NCBI GenBank assembly: GCA_035079385.1
Contig: JAVHKY010000068.1
Location: 186,001-250,000, forward strand
Reading direction: 5' to 3'
Source of the DNA: Aspidiotus rigidus
Lineage: Eukaryota > Arthropoda > Insecta > Hemiptera > Diaspididae
DNA length: 64,000 nt
Made by a program: the position numbers and the translations under genes. The notes below the pieces were generated by a model. The model made no database searches, was not told the DNA's origin, and saw only the letters and a program-made list of their open reading frames with translations. Shown one piece after another: positions 57,736 through 64,000 of the stretch; position 1 is the first letter of the stretch, and every line of letters starts with the position of its first letter.

Positions 57736-58309
57736 ACAGTACCGAAATGCATCTTCTGTCCATGTATTCACTAATGGATTGATTATTTTCGATTTTCTTA
57801 ATCACGTTAACCATTTAACTCACCATTCGAGTACGCTTATGGATGATACAATACTAGAGCAAGTTCCAATTTTATGAAAAATTGATATTCGGAAATTGAA
57901 ATATCGTGTTTAAACTCGAATTTTGTTTACGACTCATTCACTCATTACTGTGTAAAAACGTAGGACAGTAATAGGAATCTTTTACAATATTGCGAAATGG
58001 GTTTTTCTCGTAGATTACCGGAGTTGAAGGGTATACTTTTTCATAATGACTATTATGCTGATCTCGTTCCTTTCTTTTTTCGTTGTAGAATACCATCACG
58101 CCGAAGATAATCCAATTATAAAAGGCAAATATTTTTGTTGTTAGTATTTCGTTATTACTTGCAAAGTAATTTACCAAAAAATTTTGTTATTTTTTTCTCG
58201 TACCAATAATGTAATGTTTTTCTACTTCAAAGATGCTCTGAGTCCTCTGATCCTCTACTCCTGCGCTTATGTACTTGTTGGTTCCATTTTATTCATTGTA
58301 TTTTGTTCG

Positions 58310-58315
58310 AATAAA
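58310..58315 (+). terminator. Candidate poly(A) signal of ataxin-3
   Basis: AATAAA about 575 nt after the distal stop codon, the first clear signal downstream of both last exons. Confidence 0.45.
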
Positions 58316-58399
58316 ATGTAGAATTTTTCTTACCTTCAAACTATTTTGTGTACTTACTTATCGAGCTAAAAAAGTAATTAACCAAAAAACGAAGCAATT

Positions 58400-59320
58400 A
58401 CAAAAAATTAAACTTTAATGCTCTAAAAAACGATAACTTTAACAACGACAGTATTTCGATATAGGAGTAAAAGTAAATAAGAAATCAACGTCAATGATGA
58501 GTTTACATCGTAATAACAACTTCGTCAACATCATTTAGATTTTATTTCGTCGTTCATTTTAATCAGGTACATTGAATGACACCATGCGCTTTTGATAGTT
58601 GATGTATAGAAAGTCGTTATTCATTACTTCTCCTTCTATGGGTGAAGGAAAAGGCTTCGAATAATTATTTCACCTAATAAGTAGGTATTTGACAGATGCT
58701 CAATTTCTTCGCCGATTCACACTCTGTGACTTCGGTTACTCGATTGTTCACAGATTGTAACACCCAACAAGTCGATGGTACTGGCTGATTCATACCGATC
58801 TCAAATCGTTTATGAGATTTTTTCGAGTGTAACGCTGAAATTTAAAGGAACAGTTTTTAAATTCTTGTTTGTGAGCTATTAATTTAAAAAGAAAATATCA
58901 GTATTTTTGATTCCGAAGCGTTCAATGAAGAACTGACGAGAACGTCGAAGATTCGCTAGTTGGATCATCGAAGTAATATAAGCTAAGTACCATAGTTTCG
59001 AAGGAGAAAAAAAAAGGGAAAAATTGATGGGATGAGAGATGTTGAAAATTTGGAATATTCAAATTTTTGAATCAATCAAAAACAAAAAATTTTCTTGACA
59101 AAAAGCTTACTTCGGTACTTTTAAATTATTAGCCGGAAAATAGCTCTTTTCATTGTAATTAATTCGTCAGTTCGAAGAATACAGGAAGAAACGATTGCCA
59201 CCGAGAAATGATTGACCTTTGGATTCTGAAAGAGTGGAGTCAAAGGAAAATACAATTTCAAAAGGCTTGAAATTCGTTTTACGATCGGGAAACGTGAAGA
59301 GTGGAAGAGAAAAAAAAAGA
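58400..59320. other. No recognisable gene
   Basis: AT-rich; nothing that I can assign. Confidence 0.35.
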
Positions 59321-59682
59321 TCAAAACTGGCGAAAATTAAAAAAGAGAGTACAGAGTGTGCCATTTAGAAGTGTCGTTTTTTTTTTTTTTTTTTTCTCAA
59401 TTAACTTATTTAATTCAATTTTAACAGATTGTTCGTCCTTACCATTTTTTCTATTTTTTGAGAATTTTTCTAAATTTGATGGTTCGCTGACCCACGCTTC
59501 TTCTTCTTCTCTTTCTGACAGTAATAATGACGCCAGTGACACAATTTGAGGGCTATTCGGACTGACTAAATAGGCATGATCTCGGTCGCAGTCATGTTCA
59601 GATCGGTTGTACTCCACCGGTGTATTCATTAACTTAATGCAGGACTCGCTGAATTCCTCGTAGACGTATCCTTTTTTTGAAA
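59321..59682 (-). CDS. Possible last exon of an unidentified minus-strand gene (partial)
   Basis: A good acceptor (TTTTATTTGTATTTCAG on the minus strand) precedes an open frame of about 119 residues that runs to a stop at 59321. It begins SKKGYVYEEFSESCIKLMNT and continues PVEYNRSEHDCDRDHAYLVS, SPQIVSLASLLLSEREEEEA; the end is Lys-rich, read through A-runs, and may be non-coding. The acidic, polar character with several Tyr motifs would suit a cytoplasmic tail, but I do not recognise the family. Upstream exons would lie to the right, and I found none before the window end. Confidence 0.3.
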
Positions 59683-59689
59683 CTGAAAT

Positions 59690-62600
59690 ACAAATAAAAA
59701 CTATTAGGTCATCTGCAGCATGGTAAGTTGAGGAAATATATTCCCCGAAAGTTGAACAGAATAATATGTAAGACGTCGTCTGTTTGTTTGATATCGAGTG
59801 TCTCGAAAATTACAATGGCAGCTTTATTGACATAGTAAAAATAAATAAATGAATCTTCGTGAAATATTGTTTCCTATTTTGGCTTTTCAAATGGACGAAA
59901 TAATGTAGCAAATGTCTTAGTTGTAACTGTTTCACTTTATTCGGAGATTGTATATCGTTGCGATGCAACTAAGCGATAAAAATGTCATATTCCTAATCAT
60001 TATTTTTTCTCTAGTAAGCTTTGGTACAGCTTGCACTTCTCTAAATATTGATAGTTCATTATTAAGTATATATTGGCGACTATCATTTTATATTTCGATA
60101 AGAACAAGTGAAGTAAAAAAAAAAAAAACATTTTTATAAAATTTTGTTACGAATTCCTTACTTAGGCATTAGGAGCGCATTTCGTATATTTTTAGAATAG
60201 AGAAAAAACTTTTTTTAATGGATGGAAAAACAATACCAGTTTGCCTACATTGTTTCAGGTACAGCTCACCTATTTTTGAAATAATAAAGTACGAAATATT
60301 ATCTTTCTCAATAATTTTTATAATACAAAATTAGGCTTCGCCTCAAGCTACCTATGACACACCCACATCCATTTTCATTTAAGGTGGAACTTGTCGATAT
60401 AGGTTACTTCCTAGAAAAAAAGAAATAATACAAGGCTACCTATTTTTCGAATCGAATTTCTCGCCTTAAGATAGTGATGTTTACTACCGTAGGTACTCGA
60501 GATTATTTATGGGAAGATGCAACGATAGTCATCATAAACAATGGATGACCCTCAACACATCCACAACCTTCATTGAAATAGCGGTGATTATTATTGTATT
60601 ATTTTTCTGATAGAATACCCATCACGGCTAGTTTCTCACAGATGGCGCATCATTCAATCCGCTACTGATTATTAATAAAAAAAATAGGTAGGTACTATGT
60701 ACCGTCAATTGAACTCCTATAAACGAAGTATGTGCCTAGGTTTGGTACCAATCATTATCATAAATAGGAAATTGAATTTCCTTTGCTGGAGTGTTTGTTG
60801 TCCTGTACAACATATCTAATGGAAAGAATTCTCGCCACTTTGGAACACGTGCAGTTCTCTACTACAAAGATAATTACCTATATAATGAAACACAATGCTA
60901 TTCTCATGAGAAAAAACGGAATTTTTCAATCTTTAATAAAATTGTAAGTACGTAAGTTACTCGCCAGAAAGGAAATTTTACTCTTTACAAATTAGGTTTT
61001 TTTCTTTTTTTCACCATTTTGTATTCATTTCTGAAATATTCTAAAAAACCATCAGAATTTTCAAAAGCCGTTGTGTGTAGTGGTCTTCGTTTTCTTCATC
61101 AGTAACTAGCACTTGACTTTGTAGTAGTGCTGCACAGTCCCAATATTTGTATATTTTACGACACAGCACCGCCAGAATACGAATTTTTGAAGAAGAGAAA
61201 TCTTGAAGAATTCTTTTACGAATTTCAAACACGTATAAGGCGCGGTTGCAGTGAAAATAAATTAAGTAGGTACCTACGAAACAACTTCTCGCGTACTCAA
61301 ACATCGTAAACGTGAGTCTGTTTTTAGACTAAAGAAAAATAGGAAATACACGCGGTAATAAATGTTTTCATCTGACTAGGTGTAGGAAGTCAAGACCGAC
61401 ATAAAATAGCATTAAAAAAAAAATTAAATCACATTCTTATACCAAGTACAAAAGCTACTAAATAATAAGGTTGAACCACTTTACAAGGGGCAACATCGGA
61501 TCTACACAGTTAGCGCGGTAAGTGTCATTGCTTCACCGCGACGCTGTAACGAGAAAATTTCGGTTGCGGCAAGAATTCAAGGAAATCATCATTTCTAAAC
61601 GAAAATTTTACGTAGATTAAATTTTGTTCTTATGAGTTTTTTGAAAAAATCAATATTTTCCGAGATATTTGGATTGTGTATACTCTTATGCGATGAAGTA
61701 ACGTCGAAGTCTACAGTGACTTCATCGCAGCGAGTTGCATTCTAGGTGATTTAACCTTATTATTTAGTAGTCTTGCCTAGACCTACGGTCGATAGAAACA
61801 TCGGTCATCACATTGTGGGTTAAAGTAATAGGTTTCATAGAAATGTCTCTGGTTTGGTGTCTGAAATAACATACTAAAAGCCGAGACCCCTCACTGCATA
61901 GCTCGCGGAATTGTGGCACGTTCTTGCCCCTTAAATTCAGTTTTTCGTCAATATCTTCAGTTCTGTTAAGCCTGAAAAAAAACTTTCCACACAAAAAATA
62001 TGTTCCTCGTGAAATTTCCTATAAGATAGACTATTTTTTTGTTAGCTTACGTCTAACCGAGAAAGTTCATTTAAGTAGTCAAATATTACGTTTTCACAAA
62101 TTTTCTGAAATTATAGTTAATTCCCTAATACATAGAAAACGCGCTCAACACATTCATTCTTTTTGCAGGATAACCCCAAGGTTTTTGAAAAGAGGTGTAC
62201 TCAGTTCGAGTGTGAACAAAACGCAACCCGCGTGCACATTTAAAAATACATGGGACGCGGAACCGTTTTTATATTGTTTTAAATGGAGATCAGCTGGTGT
62301 AGCGCCTTGTTGTTTACATTAAGCTGAGCTCCTTTCAAACACCTTAAGATAACCTATGTCAATATACTTTCTTTTTTTGAGGGTACTCCAATACACATGT
62401 GCATGGTGGGGGCGATGTATTCCTTATTAGACTGGGTCACGGCCTACTTTATATAAGGCCGGAATGTAGCAAAGTCACAACGTCGCACTTCAAAATCAGT
62501 GGATACAGAATTACATGAACGCTTAAGGGAAAAAATGAAAAAATTCACTCGTACGCTAAAAGAAAACGCGGTTTTCAAAAAAAACGAAGAGAATTTAATT

Positions 62601-63150
62601 TGAAGAGCAAACGATTTTCTGTTTTTCAAGCCCCATTTCAGTGAAATTGATGCAGTATGAGTGCAGTTATCATCGTTTGAAAATAGCCTACGTTTTTCTG
62701 ACGTCACTCACGATTCAAGAGATACATTTCCGTTGATTCCTATCAACGTGATCAAGAAGAAAGTATTTCATGATCACCAAGATCAAGAGAACAGTAACTC
62801 TTGAAGCATGTTTTTCAAGCTGATAAGTGTTTCATTCAATTGTCTGTTAAAGTTATTCTCAATATTATGAATCAAAAGATGGCTAAATGTCTACAGTTTT
62901 CAATTATTACAGTCCAGTCAGTCCTAATATTAACATTGTCAAAACTTAGCCGTATTTGGTATTTCAATGACGCCATTTGAGAATGAAATATTGAAATATT
63001 CACATTTTTCGATAGGTTCTCAAAACGTTGTTTTTCAATATTTTTCGATGTACTAGGTATATCTTATAATAATCTACAGAGTCTGTAGAATTCAATTGCG
63101 TAAATACTTTTGATTCACTTTGCAGAAGACTTGTAACGTGGTTACACTAA
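59690..63150. other. No recognisable gene
   Basis: AT-rich DNA with scattered short frames on both strands (for example 61041-61304 minus, 61924-62322 plus) that lack domains or splice partners. It may be intron or intergenic. Confidence 0.35.
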
Positions 63151-63164
63151 GGAACTACTGTAAA

Positions 63165-63856
63165 ATGGGGTGACTATGAACAGTTTTTTGAGTTTTTTGA
63201 CTGTATCACATTCAAATTTGAGTTTAGCACCTCTTTACCTCTATGACAAAAAAACGGTATTACGTTTAGCTACACGATGGAAAAAAAATTATCCAAATCG
63301 GTTGAAAATTCAATTTTTTAGAATTTTTTGAAGAAGGAAATTCGAGTAGTAGCAAAATGGGGCGACTATGAACACTATTTCTACGGCTATCAACGCCGGT
63401 GTCGATTCGTACCTTGACGCCATAACGTAGCGATAGCTGATACGAAATTGATTTTTTACTCGTTTTTCGCGGACTAAATTGACCATAACTTTCGATCTAC
63501 TTGCACAATTTGGAAAATCAAAAGTGTAATCAACTCAGGAATAAATTCTAAATCATTTCGTTAAACGTTTCAGGCAATAAATGTCATAAATGATGAAATA
63601 CATTCATAGGTTCCTTTAATTTCCAACGTAAACGATAACAACGTGATAACAATCAATATTAATTGTTGCATGATCTCTCAGTTACATAGAACATAAACAA
63701 ACCCTATACCGATAGATTCGTCTAACTTTCCTCTTTCTAACGAGGTATCATGTGAACATGTGACGTCACTCCAACATGACCCGTGAGCACAAACAATCTA
63801 AAAAAAAATAATGTGAATTGTGTTCATAGTCGCCCCAGTGTTCATAGTCACCCCAT
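63165..63856. mobile_element. Non-autonomous DNA element with doubled inverted repeats
   Basis: The ends ATGGGGTGACTATGAACA (63165-63182) and its exact complement (63839-63856) are 18-bp inverted repeats. A second, slightly different pair lies inside: ATGGGGCGACTATGAACAC (63357) and GTGTTCATAGTCGCCCCA (63820-63837). No transposase frame lies between them. The precise ends and the target duplication are not resolved. Confidence 0.75.
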
Positions 63857-64000
63857 GTTGTTGAAGGAGGAGCAATTTGAGTAGTATCCTAAGAGAATTT
63901 TAAGCATCAAACATCGAATACAAGAATTTAAACTACAAAAAATGAAGGAAATTCCCTAATTTCTTGTTTCCATCGATATACGAGTAACAGATACCATTGG

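Noticed and set aside
57938..58177. Minus-strand frame of 79 residues with a hydrophobic segment
   Set aside because: Its first codon is TTG, not ATG, and it lies antisense to the ataxin-3 3' UTR without splice or family support.
61041..61304. An 87-residue minus-strand frame
   Set aside because: No recognisable motif, no convincing splice sites and no neighbouring exons.

Overview
The window is animal nuclear DNA. It is AT-rich and has many introns with GT...AG borders. The gene set (HELZ, SNM1A, an OATP, ataxin-3, SVWC-like secreted proteins) and the repeat set point to an arthropod, most likely an insect. A hemipteran is my guess, but nothing here proves it. Exon borders were worked out by hand from reading frame, splice consensus and remembered family conservation. 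No alignment or expression data were available.

Repeat-rich left part (1-28.6 kb). It opens with broken Penelope-like retroelements (about 2.3-7.1 kb), one of them split by a complete but defective hAT transposon with a perfect 8-bp target duplication (4705-5944). Two tandemly duplicated, intronless secreted genes for barwin/expansin-like double-psi beta-barrel proteins follow (8477-8839 and 15869-16243, minus strand). An inverted pair of three-exon, cysteine-rich secreted genes of SVWC (Vago-like) type lies at 18167-18754 (minus) and 27837-28466 (plus). Between and around them are a LINE 3' fragment, a near-perfect foldback of about 150 bp, a composite repeat with 46-bp minisatellite units, a 2-kb inverted structure built on Penelope sequence, a Tigger element that lost its catalytic core, and a MULE transposase split by the composite repeat.

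Conserved gene block (31-58 kb). HELZ RNA helicase (minus, 16 coding exons, 1646 aa) and SNM1A/DCLRE1A (plus, 10 exons, 639 aa) are divergent across 0.9 kb. SNM1A is convergent with a 13-exon OATP transporter (minus, 660 aa), whose large introns hold several transposons. The OATP start lies 2.5 kb from the divergent start of ataxin-3 (plus). Ataxin-3 has two mutually compatible last exons, one of which adds a C-terminal membrane segment.

Right end (58-64 kb). A possible last exon of an unidentified minus-strand gene lies at 59.3-59.7 kb, followed by AT-rich sequence without recognisable genes and an element with terminal inverted repeats at 63.16-63.86 kb.

The genes do not form one pathway. 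HELZ acts in cytoplasmic mRNA control, SNM1A in crosslink repair, OATP in membrane transport and ataxin-3 in ubiquitin processing. The two duplicated secreted families probably act outside the cell. The most interesting points are the membrane-tail exon of ataxin-3, the fungal-looking DPBB gene pair, and the PCNA-binding motif at the very C-terminus of SNM1A.
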